Shown here in pieces: positions 1-10,583 of a stretch of 64,000 nt of DNA. Below the pieces are notes generated by a model. The model searched no databases. It was not told the origin of the DNA and saw only the letters and a list, made by a program, of their open reading frames with translations. A program made the position numbers and the translations under genes. Each line of letters opens with the position of its first letter. Within the stretch, counting starts at the first letter, position 1. Source of the stretch: Comamonadaceae bacterium 2FH (GTDB lineage Bacteria > Pseudomonadota > Gammaproteobacteria > Burkholderiales > Burkholderiaceae_C); the NCBI GenBank assembly GCA_005503335.1, contig SCMQ01000016.1:1-64000 (forward strand), read 5' to 3'.

Positions 1-87
1 CACACCCTCACGAATGTGCACGCATGACTCGGGGCCGCCGTAGCTGGCTAAGCCTTCAACGTATGACTCTTTCATTCACAACACTTT

Positions 88-103
88 GCCGGTTTTGACC
101 GGC
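88..103 (+). promoter_or_regulatory. small hairpin in leader of first Bug gene
   Basis: GCCGGT-TTTG-ACCGGC is a perfect 6-bp stem with a 4-nt loop. It ends just before the Shine-Dalgarno-like GGAGA that precedes the ATG at 120. It could be a leader hairpin or the terminator remnant of an upstream gene outside the window. No T-run follows it, so an intrinsic terminator is unlikely. Bases 1-87 show nothing else recognisable. Confidence 0.25.
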
Positions 104-119
104 GCACGGAGACAAGCAC

Positions 120-1106
120 ATGACGACCCGACGCGACTTCACTCGCAGCCTCTGCGGCACCGCCGCACTCGCCGCGCTCGGCCTGCCCCTGGCCGCACGT
201 GCCCAGGGCTCGCTGGAACTGGCCAAGATCCTGGTCGGCTTCCCGGCCGGCGGCACCACCGACGCCTTGTCGCGCCGCGTCGCCGACAAGCTGCGAGGGC
301 AATACGCGGGCAACGTGGTGGTCGAGAACAAGCCCGGCGCGGGCGGCCAGATCGCCGTGACCACGCTCAAGGACAGCCCCGCCGACGGCAGCGTGATGCT
401 GCTCACGCCGGCCTCGATGCTGAGCATCTACCCCTTCACCTACCCGCGCCTGCCCTACAAGCTGGACGACGTGGCGCCGGTCTCGGTGGCCTGCTTCTTC
501 AGCCACGGCTTCGGCGTAGGCCCGGCCGTGCCGGCCAGCGTGAAGAACATCAAGGACTTCCTGGCCTGGGCCAAGGCCAATCCGGACAAGGCCAACTACG
601 GCTCGCCGGCCGCGGGCTCCATGCCCCACCTGCTGGCAGCGCTGCTGGCCAAGGTCACGGGCGCGGACCTCAAGCACATCCCCTACCGCGGCTCGGCCCC
701 CGGCATCCAGGACCTGCTGGGCGGCCAGATCTCGGCCATGTCGTCGCCGGTGGGCGACTACCTGCCCTACCTCAAGACCGGCAAGCTGCGCCTGCTGGCC
801 GTCTCGGGCACCCAGCGCAATCCCTTCGCGCCCGAGGTGCCGACCTACCGCGAGCAAGGGTTCCCGCTGACCATGCGCGAGTGGTACGGCTTCTTCCTGC
901 CCGGCAAGGCCTCGCCCCAGACCCTGCGCCGCGCCGCGGCCTACCTGCAGCCGGCCCTGGCCCAGCCCGACGTGGTCGCCAGCATGGCCCAGGTCGGCAT
1001 GGAGGTGCAGTCCTCGACCCCCGAGCAGTTGGCCGACTGGCTGAAGGCCGACGCCGAGGAATGGCGCCGCGTGATCAAGACCATAGGCTTCACGGCCGAG
1101 TCCTGA
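120..1106 (+). CDS. Bug/TctC-family extracytoplasmic solute receptor (1 of tandem pair)
   Basis: This 328-aa periplasmic binding protein of the Bug family (TctC-like, PF03401) would capture a carboxylate-type ligand. Residues 1-30 are an export signal with a twin-arginine look (TRRDFTRS, then a hydrophobic run ending ARAQG). Family landmarks are GFPAGGTTD near residue 40, VVENKPGAGG near 68, YGSPAAGSMPH near 160, HIPYRGSAPG near 186 and PEVPTYREQGFP near 238. The C-terminus IGFTAES is shared with the next gene, so the two are probably a tandem duplication. GGAGA lies 8 nt before the ATG. No TctA/TctB membrane partner is present, as is usual for orphan Bug proteins. The ligand is unknown. The downstream acyl-CoA dehydrogenase suggests an organic acid. 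Confidence 0.93.
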   Translation: MTTRRDFTRSLCGTAALAALGLPLAARAQGSLELAKILVGFPAGGTTDALSRRVADKLRGQYAGNVVVENKPGAGGQIAVTTLKDSPADGSVMLLTPASMLSIYPFTYPRLPYKLDDVAPVSVACFFSHGFGVGPAVPASVKNIKDFLAWAKANPDKANYGSPAAGSMPHLLAALLAKVTGADLKHIPYRGSAPGIQDLLGGQISAMSSPVGDYLPYLKTGKLRLLAVSGTQRNPFAPEVPTYREQGFPLTMREWYGFFLPGKASPQTLRRAAAYLQPALAQPDVVASMAQVGMEVQSSTPEQLADWLKADAEEWRRVIKTIGFTAES

Positions 1107-1150
1107 TCGCCCGACCCGATCGCTTCTTTCAACCACAACGGAGACAAACC

Positions 1151-2143
1151 ATGATGAACCGCCGCAACTTCGTGCAGGCCCTGGGCGCCGCCGGCACCCT
1201 GGCCGCACTGGCCCCGCACCAGGCCTTCGCCCAGGCGCTGGAGTTGGTCAAGATCGTCAATGGCTTTCCTGCCGGCGGCACCGCCGACGTGACCAGCCGC
1301 CGCGTCGGCGACAAGCTGGGCGGCGGCGCCTACGCCAGGAACCCGGCCGTGGTCGAGAACAAGACCGGCGCCGCCGGCCGCATCGCCTGCGAGACGGTGA
1401 AGAACGCCCAACCCGACGGCGCCACCCTGCTGCTGACCCCCTACTCGATGATGTCGGTCTACCCGCACATCTACGCCAAGCTCAGCTACGACCCGTTCAA
1501 GGACTTCGTGCCGGTGGGCATGGCCTCCATGCTCACGCACGGCCTGGCCGTGGGCCCGCTGGTGCCGGCCTCGGTCAAGACCGTGAAGGACTACCTGGCC
1601 TGGGCCAAGGCCAACCCCAAGGACGCGAGCTACAGCTCGCCCGCCGCCGGCTCGACGCCGCATTTCCTGGGCGCGCTGATGGGCATCAACGCCGGCGTGG
1701 ACCTCAAGCATGTGCCCTACCGCGGCTCGGTGCCAGGGGTGGCCGACATGATCGGCGGCCAGCTGGCCTCCATGGTCACGCCGCACGGCGACTTCCTGGC
1801 CAACCACAAGGCCGGCAAGATCCGCGTGCTGGCCACTTCGGGCAAGTCCCGCTCGCCCTTCCTGCCCGAGGTGCCCACCTTCGCCGAGCAGGGCTTCCCC
1901 GAGCTGACCGTGGAAGAGTGGTTCGGCTTCTACGCCCCGGCCAAGACCCCGGCCAGCGTGGTGGCCAACGCCAACGCAGCGATCAACCTCGCGCTCAAGG
2001 ACAAGACCGTGATCGACAGCCTGGCGATCTCCGGCCTGGTGCCCGTGGGCGGCTCGCCCGAGGCCATGGCCAAGGACATGAAGGCTCAGTACGATTACTG
2101 GGGCCCCATCGTCAAGAAGATCGGCTTCACCGCCGAGTCCTGA
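1151..2143 (+). CDS. Bug/TctC-family extracytoplasmic solute receptor (2 of tandem pair)
   Basis: A second Bug receptor of 330 aa starts 44 nt after the first. The start is the ATG in MMNRRNFVQ, preceded by ACGGAGACAA, the same leader motif as the upstream gene. The open frame extends further upstream only as a shadow. A Tat-like signal (NRRNFVQALG, cleavage after AFAQ) is followed by GFPAGGTADV, VVENKTGAAG, YSSPAAGSTPH, HVPYRGSVPG and PEVPTFAEQGFP. It ends KKIGFTAES, almost identical to its neighbour, which supports duplication and divergence. It probably forms an operon with the acyl-CoA dehydrogenase 24 nt downstream. The ligand is not predictable. Confidence 0.93.
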   Translation: MMNRRNFVQALGAAGTLAALAPHQAFAQALELVKIVNGFPAGGTADVTSRRVGDKLGGGAYARNPAVVENKTGAAGRIACETVKNAQPDGATLLLTPYSMMSVYPHIYAKLSYDPFKDFVPVGMASMLTHGLAVGPLVPASVKTVKDYLAWAKANPKDASYSSPAAGSTPHFLGALMGINAGVDLKHVPYRGSVPGVADMIGGQLASMVTPHGDFLANHKAGKIRVLATSGKSRSPFLPEVPTFAEQGFPELTVEEWFGFYAPAKTPASVVANANAAINLALKDKTVIDSLAISGLVPVGGSPEAMAKDMKAQYDYWGPIVKKIGFTAES

Positions 2144-2167
2144 TCGCCAACCGCCGCCCGGAGCACC

Positions 2168-3931
2168 ATGAACGCCTACCAGCCCCGTACCGATGAAATG
2201 GCCTTCCTGCTCGAGCAGGTGCTGCAGGCGCCCGCACGCCTGCAGGCCCTGCCGGCGTTCGCCGAGGCCGACCCTGAGCTGATGCGCCAGGTGCTCGAGG
2301 AGGCCGGCAAGTTCGCCGGCGAGGTGGTGGCGCCTTTGAACCGGGATGGCGACGAGAGCGGCTGCCGGCACGAGCTGGTGGACGGGGTGGGCCGCGTGAG
2401 CACCCCGCCGGGTTTTCGCGAGGCCTACCAGGCCTTCTGGCAGGCCGGCTGGCCGGCCCTGTCCGCCGCGCCTGAGGACGGCGGCCAGGGCCTGCCCGCC
2501 GTGCTGGAGGCCATGCTCTACGAGATGCTGAGCGCCGCCAACCACGGCTGGACCATGGCGCCCGGCCTGCTGCACGGCGCCTACGAATGCCTCAAGCACC
2601 ACGGCAGCGAGGAGCTGAAAGCGCGCTACCTGGCCAAGATCGCCAGCGGCGAATGGCTGGCCACCATGTGCCTGACCGAGCCCCAGGCCGGCAGCGACCT
2701 GGGCCTGGCGCGCACCAAGGCCCTGCCGCAGGCCGACGGCAGCTACGCGCTCAGCGGCAGCAAGATCTTCATCTCGGGCGGCGAGCACGACCTCACGGAC
2801 AACATCGTGCACCTGGTGCTGGCCCGCCTGCCCGATGCCCCGCCCGGCCCCAGGGGCCTGTCGCTGTTCCTGGTGCCCAAGTTCTACCCCGACGGCCAGC
2901 GCAGCGCCGTGCACTGCGAGCGCATCGAGGAAAAGATGGGCCTGCACGGCAGCGCCACCTGCGTGATGCGCTTCGACGAGGCCCAGAGCTGGATCGTTGG
3001 CGAGCCGGGGCGCGGCCTGAACGCCATGTTCCTCATGATGAACGCGGCGCGCCTGCATGTGGCGCTGCAGGGCATAGGACTGCTCGACGCGGCCTGGCAG
3101 AAGGCCGACGCCTACGCCAAGGAGCGTCGCCAGATGCGCGCCCCCGGGACCGATGCCGCCAGCGAGGCCAGCCCGATCGCCGAGCACCCGGCCATGCGCC
3201 GCATCCTCGACACCCAGCGCGCCTGGATCGACGGCGGCCGCGTGCTGGCCTACCGCACCGGCGTGGAGCTGGACATGCTCAAGCACCACCCTGACGCCGC
3301 GCGGCGCGAAGCCGCGCAGCGCTGGTGCAGCCTGGTCACGCCGGTGCTCAAGGCGGCCTGCACGCACCAGGCCTTCCACGGCGGCAGCGACTGCCTGCAG
3401 GTGTTCGGCGGCCATGGCTACGTGCGCGAATGGGGCATAGAGCAGATCCTGCGCGACGCACGCGTGGCCATGATCTACGAGGGCACGAACGAGATCCAGG
3501 CCATCGACCTGCTGGTGCGCAAGGTGCTGGCAGACGGCGGCGCCGGCTTCTCGGCCCTGCTGCACGACCTGCGCCAGGACCTGGACCCCAGCCATGCGCC
3601 GGACGCGCAGGCGCTGCGCCTGCTGGCGGCCCTGGGCGAAGCCACGCACGAGCTGGCCGAGGCCCGCGCCCAGGACCCGGCCCTGCCCTACTGGGTGGCC
3701 GACGACTACCTGCGCGCCGTGGCCCTGGCCCTGCTGGCCTGGGCCTGGGCGCGCATCGAGGCCGGCGTGCATGCGCGCCTGACGGCCTCGGACGAAGCCG
3801 CCGCGGACCCCGCGCTGCAGACCCGCTGGCAGGCGCCCGCCCAGGCGCTGCGCCACTGGGTGCTGCCCGAGTTCGAGATGCGCCTGCAGATCGTGCGCAC
3901 GCGCTGCCGCGACGCCGCCTCGGCTGACTGA
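2168..3931 (+). CDS. acyl-CoA dehydrogenase, long form with C-terminal extension
   Basis: This FAD-dependent acyl-CoA dehydrogenase has 587 aa, much longer than the usual ~380-400 aa. It carries the extra C-terminal domain of the FadE/DmdC-like branch (Acyl-CoA_dh_C type). It oxidises an acyl-CoA to the 2-enoyl-CoA and passes electrons to ETF. The N-terminal helical domain is followed by the flavin-binding signature [12 protein letters not shown] near residue 168, the substrate region [12 protein letters not shown] near 258 and [17 protein letters not shown] near 436 at the catalytic-base position. [20 protein letters not shown] is also typical. It is 24 nt behind the second Bug gene, so uptake and oxidation of the same acid is plausible. 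The substrate chain is unknown. Confidence 0.9.
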   Translation: MNAYQPRTDEMAFLLEQVLQAPARLQALPAFAEADPELMRQVLEEAGKFAGEVVAPLNRDGDESGCRHELVDGVGRVSTPPGFREAYQAFWQAGWPALSAAPEDGGQGLPAVLEAMLYEMLSAANHGWTMAPGLLHGAYECLKHHGSEELKARYLAKIASGEWLATMCLTEPQAGSDLGLARTKALPQADGSYALSGSKIFISGGEHDLTDNIVHLVLARLPDAPPGPRGLSLFLVPKFYPDGQRSAVHCERIEEKMGLHGSATCVMRFDEAQSWIVGEPGRGLNAMFLMMNAARLHVALQGIGLLDAAWQKADAYAKERRQMRAPGTDAASEASPIAEHPAMRRILDTQRAWIDGGRVLAYRTGVELDMLKHHPDAARREAAQRWCSLVTPVLKAACTHQAFHGGSDCLQVFGGHGYVREWGIEQILRDARVAMIYEGTNEIQAIDLLVRKVLADGGAGFSALLHDLRQDLDPSHAPDAQALRLLAALGEATHELAEARAQDPALPYWVADDYLRAVALALLAWAWARIEAGVHARLTASDEAAADPALQTRWQAPAQALRHWVLPEFEMRLQIVRTRCRDAASAD

Positions 3932-3986
3932 TCAAACCGACCGACCCCAGGGCTGGCGCGGTGCCGCGCGGCGCGCAGCCCCCTTT

Positions 3987-4481
3987 ATGATGCGACGCAT
4001 GGTCACCAAAGCGCCCGTTTCGCCCAACGCGCATGCACCCGCCCCGGCCGTCGAGCGGGTGGACACCCGCTACCTGCAGACCCTGATCGGCTACAACGCG
4101 AGGCGCGCGGCGCTGACCATCATCGGTGAATTCCTGGAGCGCATGGCGGTCTACGAGCTGCGGCCGGTCGACTTCTCCGTGCTCTCGCTGATCACGCACA
4201 ACCCCGGCATCACCTCACGCCAGCTCTGCAGCGCGCTCAACATCCTGCCGCCCAATCTGGTCGGCATGATCAGCGCGCTCGAGAAAAAGCGCGGCCTGAT
4301 CGAGCGGCGGCCCCACCCGCACGACGGCCGCGCCATGGGACTGCACCTGACCGCCGCCGGCCGGCGGCTGATGCTCGACGCCGAGCGCACCGCGAGCGAG
4401 CTGGAGACCGCAGCCACCTCGCGCCTCACCGACACCGAGCGCAAGACCCTGATCCGGCTGCTGCAGAAGATCTACCTCTGA
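3987..4481 (+). CDS. MarR-family winged-helix transcriptional regulator
   Basis: This 164-aa DNA-binding protein has a MarR-type winged helix. SVLSLITHNPGITSRQLC leads into the recognition-helix segment ILPPNLVGMISALEKKGL-like, and the wing is IERRPHPHDGRAMGLHLT. Three in-frame ATGs lie close together (3987, 3990, 3999) and none has a strong ribosome site, so the exact start is uncertain by up to four codons. It lies 55 nt behind the Bug/Bug/acyl-CoA dehydrogenase genes on the same strand and may control them. The ligand is unknown. Confidence 0.88.
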   Translation: MMRRMVTKAPVSPNAHAPAPAVERVDTRYLQTLIGYNARRAALTIIGEFLERMAVYELRPVDFSVLSLITHNPGITSRQLCSALNILPPNLVGMISALEKKRGLIERRPHPHDGRAMGLHLTAAGRRLMLDAERTASELETAATSRLTDTERKTLIRLLQKIYL

Positions 4482-4597
4482 ACGGCGCCGCGCCGGCCGG
4501 CGCAGCCCCCTGCGCGCGCAGCTATCAAACCTGTAGCATCCGCCAAAACTGCGCTATATTCAGACCGCCCCGGCAGCGGCAGAGGAGAACAACAGGA

Positions 4598-4918
4598 ATG
4601 AGTGCCAAGGAAAACACAGCCATCCACCAGCTGCTGGGACTGCTCGAAGCCCGTTACGCGCTGCGTGTGCTGTGGGCCCTGCGCGATGGCCATGCCCAGA
4701 CCTTCCGGCTGCTGCAGGACAGCGTGGGCGGCATCACCCCCAACACCCTGAACACGCGCCTCAAGGAGCTGCGCGGCGCCGAGCTCATCGCCCACGGCGG
4801 CGAGGGTTACAGCCTCACCGCCGCCGGCCTGGACCTGACCAAGCGCCTGTCGGACCTGCCGGCCTTCGCCGCCAAGTGGACGGCGAACCAGGCCAGGAAG
4901 AAGGAAAAGCCGGCCTGA
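4598..4918 (+). CDS. HxlR-family helix-turn-helix regulator
   Basis: This 106-aa single-domain winged-helix protein is of HxlR type. ARYALRVLWALRDG is followed by TFRLLQDSVGGITPNTLNTRLKEL (shown here only as the diagnostic stretch around GITPNTLNTRLKEL) and the wing AELIAHGGEGYSLTAAG. The usual HxlR cysteine near the N-terminus is not visible. GAGGAGAA lies about 10 nt before the ATG and a TATATT box sits at 4555-4560. It is 52 nt upstream of the fumarylacetoacetase-family gene and may be co-transcribed with or regulate it. Confidence 0.82.
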   Translation: MSAKENTAIHQLLGLLEARYALRVLWALRDGHAQTFRLLQDSVGGITPNTLNTRLKELRGAELIAHGGEGYSLTAAGLDLTKRLSDLPAFAAKWTANQARKKEKPA

Positions 4919-4970
4919 GCAGCGCCGGCCCGGCGACCACCCCACCGATTTCCCACCCCGCGTCATCACC

Positions 4971-6152
4971 ATGAACCTGAGCTCGCTTCTGACCCCCGCC
5001 TCCTGCCTGCCCCAGGACGCCGACCGCGCCCTGCTGATCGCCCGCATCTGGGTGCAGGGCAGCGGCCCGGTGCTGGTGCGCGTGCAAGGCGAGGGCCTGC
5101 ACGACCTCTCGCCGCTGGCGCCCACCAGCAGTGCCCTGCTGGAGCTGCCAGACCCGGCCGCCGCCGTGCGCGCCTTCGCGGCGCCGCGCATCGCCGACAC
5201 CGCCGCCGTGCTGGCCAACTCGGCCGCCGACGCGCGCGACCCGGCCCTGCCCTGGTTCCTCCCACCCTGCGACCTGCAGGCCATCAAGGCCTCGGGCGTG
5301 ACCTTCGTCGCCTCCATGCTCGAGCGCGTGATCGAGGAGCAGGCGCGCGGCGACGCCGCCAAGGCCGAGGCGGTGCGCAGCGCCGTGGTGGCGGTGATCG
5401 GCGACAACCTGCGCAGCGTGCGCCCCGGCTCGGCCGAGGCCCTGCAGCTCAAGGAAGTGCTGCTGGCCCAGGGCGTGTGGAGCCAGTACCTGGAAGTCGG
5501 CATAGGCCCCGACGCCGAGATCTTCACCAAGTCCCAGCCCATGAGCGCGGTGGGCCCGGGCGCCGAGGTCGGCATCCACCCCGCCAGCGCCTGGAACAAC
5601 CCCGAGCCCGAGGTGGTGCTGGCCGTCAACTCGCGCGGCGAGGTGCGCGGCGCGGCCCTGGGCAACGACGTCAACCTGCGCGACTTCGAGGGCCGCAGCG
5701 CCCTGCTCTTGGGCAAGGCCAAGGACAACAACGCCAGCTGCGCGATCGGCCCCTTCGTACGCCTGTTCGACGCGGATTTCGGCATCGACGACGTGCGCCG
5801 CTGCGAGCTGTCGATGCAGGTCGCCGGGCCGGACGGCTTCGTCATGCAGGGCGCGAGCTCGCTCCAGCAGATCAGCCGCGACCCGCTGGACCTGGTGGGC
5901 CAGGCCATGGGCGCCAACCACCAGTACCCCGACGGCTGCATGCTGTTCCTGGGCACCATGTTCGCGCCCACCCAGGACCGGCATGGCCCGGGCCAGGGCT
6001 TCACCCATGTGGTCGGCGACCTGGTCACGGTGGCCACGCCGGCGCTAGGCGCCCTGGTCAACCGCGTCAACCACTCGGACCGCGTGCCGCCCTGGACCTA
6101 CGGCATGGGCGCGCTGATGCGCGACCTGGCGCGGCGCGGCCTGCTGGCATAA
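4971..6152 (+). CDS. fumarylacetoacetate hydrolase (FAH) family protein
   Basis: This 393-aa protein has a C-terminal FAH-type catalytic domain. The metal-binding pattern is visible as [13 protein letters not shown] followed by [11 protein letters not shown], where family members read ExE and a D-x-(S/N)-x-R-D segment. Length and the long N-terminal region (residues 1-160) fit the subgroup that includes 2-keto-3-deoxy sugar-acid dehydratases (for example L-arabonate pathway enzymes) better than tyrosine-pathway fumarylacetoacetase. No sugar-acid genes are nearby, so the substrate is open. It lies 52 nt after the HxlR regulator. Confidence 0.82.
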   Translation: MNLSSLLTPASCLPQDADRALLIARIWVQGSGPVLVRVQGEGLHDLSPLAPTSSALLELPDPAAAVRAFAAPRIADTAAVLANSAADARDPALPWFLPPCDLQAIKASGVTFVASMLERVIEEQARGDAAKAEAVRSAVVAVIGDNLRSVRPGSAEALQLKEVLLAQGVWSQYLEVGIGPDAEIFTKSQPMSAVGPGAEVGIHPASAWNNPEPEVVLAVNSRGEVRGAALGNDVNLRDFEGRSALLLGKAKDNNASCAIGPFVRLFDADFGIDDVRRCELSMQVAGPDGFVMQGASSLQQISRDPLDLVGQAMGANHQYPDGCMLFLGTMFAPTQDRHGPGQGFTHVVGDLVTVATPALGALVNRVNHSDRVPPWTYGMGALMRDLARRGLLA

Positions 6153-6241
6153 TTCCGGGCTGTTCCCCCTCCTCCATCTGCGCGCATCCGGCCGTCCCGC
6201 ACGGGCCACCTGCGCCCCAGGCAAACAGCAAAGGAATGCCC

Positions 6242-6595
6242 ATGATCACCACCCCGTCCGGCCTGCAGTACGAAGACACCGTCGTGGGCAGCGGCGCCGA
6301 GGCCCAGAAGGGCCAGCATGTCAGCGTGCACTACACCGGCTGGCTCTACAACAACGGCCAGCAGGGCAGCAAGTTCGACTCCAGCCGCGACCGCAACGAC
6401 CCCTTCGAGTTCGCGCTCGGCGCCGGCATGGTGATCCGCGGCTGGGACGAGGGCGTGGCCGGCATGAAGGTCGGCGGCCAGCGCACCCTGCTCATCCCGG
6501 CCGCCCTGGGCTACGGCGCGCGCGGCGCCGGCGGCGTGATCCCGCCCAACGCCACGCTCAAGTTCGACGTGGAACTGCTGGCCGTCTCGGCCTGA
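6242..6595 (+). CDS. FKBP-type peptidyl-prolyl cis-trans isomerase
   Basis: This 117-aa single-domain FKBP catalyses proline cis-trans isomerisation during protein folding. Landmarks are [44 protein letters not shown] and [16 protein letters not shown]. There is no signal peptide, so it is cytoplasmic. Two ATGs are possible, at 6236 and 6242. AAAGGA ends one base before the first and about seven bases before the second, so 6242 is preferred. It stands directly upstream of the grpE-dnaK-dnaJ chaperone genes. Confidence 0.95.
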   Translation: MITTPSGLQYEDTVVGSGAEAQKGQHVSVHYTGWLYNNGQQGSKFDSSRDRNDPFEFALGAGMVIRGWDEGVAGMKVGGQRTLLIPAALGYGARGAGGVIPPNATLKFDVELLAVSA

Positions 6596-6665
6596 TTCGC
6601 CCGCTCGGGCCTGGACCGCGCGTCCGGGCCCCGGTCCGGCCCCGGCGCCGGGCGCCACTCCCCCC

Positions 6666-6693
6666 CTTGAAATACCGCCCAGCGCCCCGATCT
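6666..6693 (+). promoter_or_regulatory. sigma-32 (RpoH) heat-shock promoter upstream of grpE
   Basis: CTTGAAA at 6666-6672 matches the sigma-32 -35 consensus. CCCCGATCT at 6685-6693, 12 nt further on, is close to the -10 consensus CCCCATNT. Transcription would begin near 6700, about 30 nt before the grpE ATG at 6730. This places grpE and probably dnaK and dnaJ under heat-shock control. Confidence 0.78.
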
Positions 6694-6729
6694 AGGCCCG
6701 CATTGCACTTCTTTTTCCGGCGAAAACGC

Positions 6730-7287
6730 ATGTCCGAAAACCAACAACCCGAACTGAATCAAGCACTTGGGGAGGCGCCCAGCCCCGAGGAACTGGCCGC
6801 GGCCGGCGCCGGCGAGGCCGACGCGCTGGCCCAGGCCCAGGCCGAGATCGGCGTCCTGCAGGCCAAGAACACCGAGCTGGCCGAGCAGAGCCTGCGCGCC
6901 CTGGCCGACGCGCAGAACGCGCGCCGGCGCGCCGACGAGGAGATCGCCAAGAGCCGCAAGTTCGCCGTGGAAGGCTTCGCCGAGAACCTGCTGCCGGTGC
7001 TCGACAGCCTGGAAGCGGGCCTGGCAGTGAAGGAAGCCACGCCCGAGCAGATCCGCGAGGGGGCCGAGGCCACGCTGCGCCAGCTCAGGAGCGCGCTCGA
7101 GCGCAACAAGGTGATCGAGATCAACCCCGCCGCGGGCGCGAAGTTCGACCCGCACCAGCACCAGGCGATCAGCATGGTGCCGGCCGAGCAGGAAGCCAAC
7201 ACCGTGGTCACGGTGCTGCAAAAGGGCTACCTGATCGCCGAGCGCGTGCTGCGCCCGGCCCTGGTGACGGTGGCCGCGCCGAAATGA
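6730..7287 (+). CDS. grpE: GrpE, nucleotide exchange factor of DnaK
   Basis: This 185-aa co-chaperone releases ADP from DnaK and lets the chaperone cycle turn over. The acidic N-terminus is followed by a long coiled coil (about residues 30-90, with [21 protein letters not shown]). The GrpE core then shows [18 protein letters not shown] and ends with the signature [21 protein letters not shown]. The start at 6730 (MSENQQPE) is chosen because the sigma-32 promoter lies in the frame upstream of it. It belongs to the grpE-dnaK-dnaJ heat-shock unit. Confidence 0.97.
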   Translation: MSENQQPELNQALGEAPSPEELAAAGAGEADALAQAQAEIGVLQAKNTELAEQSLRALADAQNARRRADEEIAKSRKFAVEGFAENLLPVLDSLEAGLAVKEATPEQIREGAEATLRQLRSALERNKVIEINPAAGAKFDPHQHQAISMVPAEQEANTVVTVLQKGYLIAERVLRPALVTVAAPK

Positions 7288-7294
7288 AGACATG

Positions 7295-7312
7295 ACTTGA
7301 AACCCTTCAAGT
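7295..7312. repeat. inverted repeat between grpE and dnaK
   Basis: ACTTGAA-ACCC-TTCAAGT is a perfect 7-bp stem with a 4-nt loop in the 76-nt grpE-dnaK gap. Its left arm contains CTTGAAA, like a sigma-32 -35 box, but no CCCCAT-like -10 follows at the right distance. It may be a processing or attenuation hairpin between the two genes. Confidence 0.4.
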
Positions 7313-7363
7313 TATCCACAAGTTACTGATATCCAACTTTTTCAAAGAATCGCGGAGAACGTC

Positions 7364-9301
<1,938 letters not shown>

Positions 9302-9340
9302 TCGCCGCTGCCCGGCAGCGCCCGCCGCGTTTGAACGATT

Positions 9341-9363
9341 CCGCGCTGGAATCTTCAGCGCGG
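9341..9363 (+). terminator. strong hairpin between dnaK and dnaJ
   Basis: CCGCGCTG-GAATCTT-CAGCGCGG is a perfect 8-bp GC-rich stem with a 7-nt loop, followed by CGTTCTTGTTG. The tail is not a true T-run, so it may act as a partial terminator or mRNA-stability element that makes dnaJ less abundant than dnaK. Confidence 0.45.
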
Positions 9364-9393
9364 CGTTCTTGTTGAAACGGTTTGAACCACACG

Positions 9394-10539
9394 ATGGCCA
9401 AGAGAGACTTTTACGAAGTGCTGGGCGTTCCCAAGAACGCCTCGGACGAGGAAATCAAGAAGGCGTATCGCAAGCTCGCGATGAAGCACCACCCTGACCG
9501 CAACCAGGGTGACGCCGGCAAGGACGCCGAGGCCAAGTTCAAGGAAGCCAAGGAAGCCTACGAAATGCTCTCGGACGCGCAGAAACGCGCGGCCTACGAC
9601 CAGTACGGCCACGCCGGCGTGGACCCGAACATGCGCGGCCCCGGCGGCGCTGGCGCGGAGGGCTTCGGCGGCTTCGCCGAGGCCTTCGGCGACATCTTCG
9701 GCGACATCTTCGGCCAGGGCCGCGGCGGCGCGGGCCGCGGCGGGCGCCAGGTCTACCGCGGCTCGGACCTGAGCTACGCGATGGAGATCACGCTGGAGGA
9801 AGCGGCCCACGGCAAGGACGCCCAGATCCGCATCCCGACCTGGGAAAACTGCGACACCTGCCACGGCAGCGGCGCCAAGCCCGGCACCAGCCCCAAGGCC
9901 TGCGGCACCTGCCACGGCGCGGGCGTGGTGCAGATGCGCCAGGGCTTCTTCAGCGTGCAGCAGACCTGCCCGCACTGCCACGGTTCGGGCAAGATCATCG
10001 CCGACCCCTGCACCAGCTGCCACGGCCAGGGCAGGCTCAAGAAGCAGAAGACCCTGGAAGTCAAGATCCCGGCCGGCATCGACGACGGCATGCGCATCCG
10101 CAGCGCCGGCAACGGCGAGCCCGGCACCAACGGCGGGCCGCCCGGCGACCTCTACATCGAGATCCGCCTCAAGAAGCACGACATTTTCGAGCGCGACGGC
10201 GACGACCTGCACTGCTCGGTGCCGATCAGCTTCACCACGGCCGCCCTGGGCGGCGAGATCGAGGTGCCGACGCTGGCCGGCAAGGCCGCCATCGACATCC
10301 CCGAGGGCACCCAGGCCGGCAAGCAGTTCCGCCTGCGCGGCAAGGGCATCAAGGGCGTGCGCTCCAGCTACCCGGGCGACCTGTACTGCCACGTGACCAT
10401 AGAGACCCCGGTCAAGCTCACCGAGCACCAGCGCAAGCTGCTCAAGGAGCTCGAGGAGTCGATCAAGAAAGGCGGCGGCAAGCACTCGCCGACCGGCGAC
10501 ACCTGGACCGACCGCCTGAAGAGCTTCTTCGGCGCCTGA
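9394..10539 (+). CDS. dnaJ: DnaJ (Hsp40) co-chaperone
   Basis: This 381-aa type I Hsp40 stimulates the DnaK ATPase and delivers substrates. The J domain carries HPD at residues 33-35. A Gly/Phe-rich linker ([18 protein letters not shown]) follows. Four zinc-binding CxxCxGxG repeats ([32 protein letters not shown]) precede the C-terminal beta-sandwich domains. An upstream in-frame TTG exists at 9382, but [12 protein letters not shown] at 9394 is the conserved N-terminus. Confidence 0.98.
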   Translation: MAKRDFYEVLGVPKNASDEEIKKAYRKLAMKHHPDRNQGDAGKDAEAKFKEAKEAYEMLSDAQKRAAYDQYGHAGVDPNMRGPGGAGAEGFGGFAEAFGDIFGDIFGQGRGGAGRGGRQVYRGSDLSYAMEITLEEAAHGKDAQIRIPTWENCDTCHGSGAKPGTSPKACGTCHGAGVVQMRQGFFSVQQTCPHCHGSGKIIADPCTSCHGQGRLKKQKTLEVKIPAGIDDGMRIRSAGNGEPGTNGGPPGDLYIEIRLKKHDIFERDGDDLHCSVPISFTTAALGGEIEVPTLAGKAAIDIPEGTQAGKQFRLRGKGIKGVRSSYPGDLYCHVTIETPVKLTEHQRKLLKELEESIKKGGGKHSPTGDTWTDRLKSFFGA

Positions 10540-10583
10540 TCGCGAAGCGGGGCTCTGGTGGGCCTCGTGGGTATCATGGGCCC

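Noticed and set aside
941..3856. Very long open frame on the minus strand opposite the Bug and acyl-CoA dehydrogenase genes
   Set aside because: Low-complexity translation rich in G, A, H, Q and R, with no recognisable domain. It mirrors real genes with strong homology, as expected in high-GC DNA. Similar antisense frames at 19716-22079, 23349-24626 and elsewhere were rejected for the same reason.
6596..6664. Terminator between the FKBP gene and grpE (CCCGGCGCCGGG at 6641-6652)
   Set aside because: GC-rich palindromes are common here by composition and no T-run follows.
7295..7312. A second sigma-32 promoter before dnaK, from the CTTGAAA match
   Set aside because: No CCCCAT-like -10 at a suitable distance. 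The sequence is better explained as an inverted repeat.
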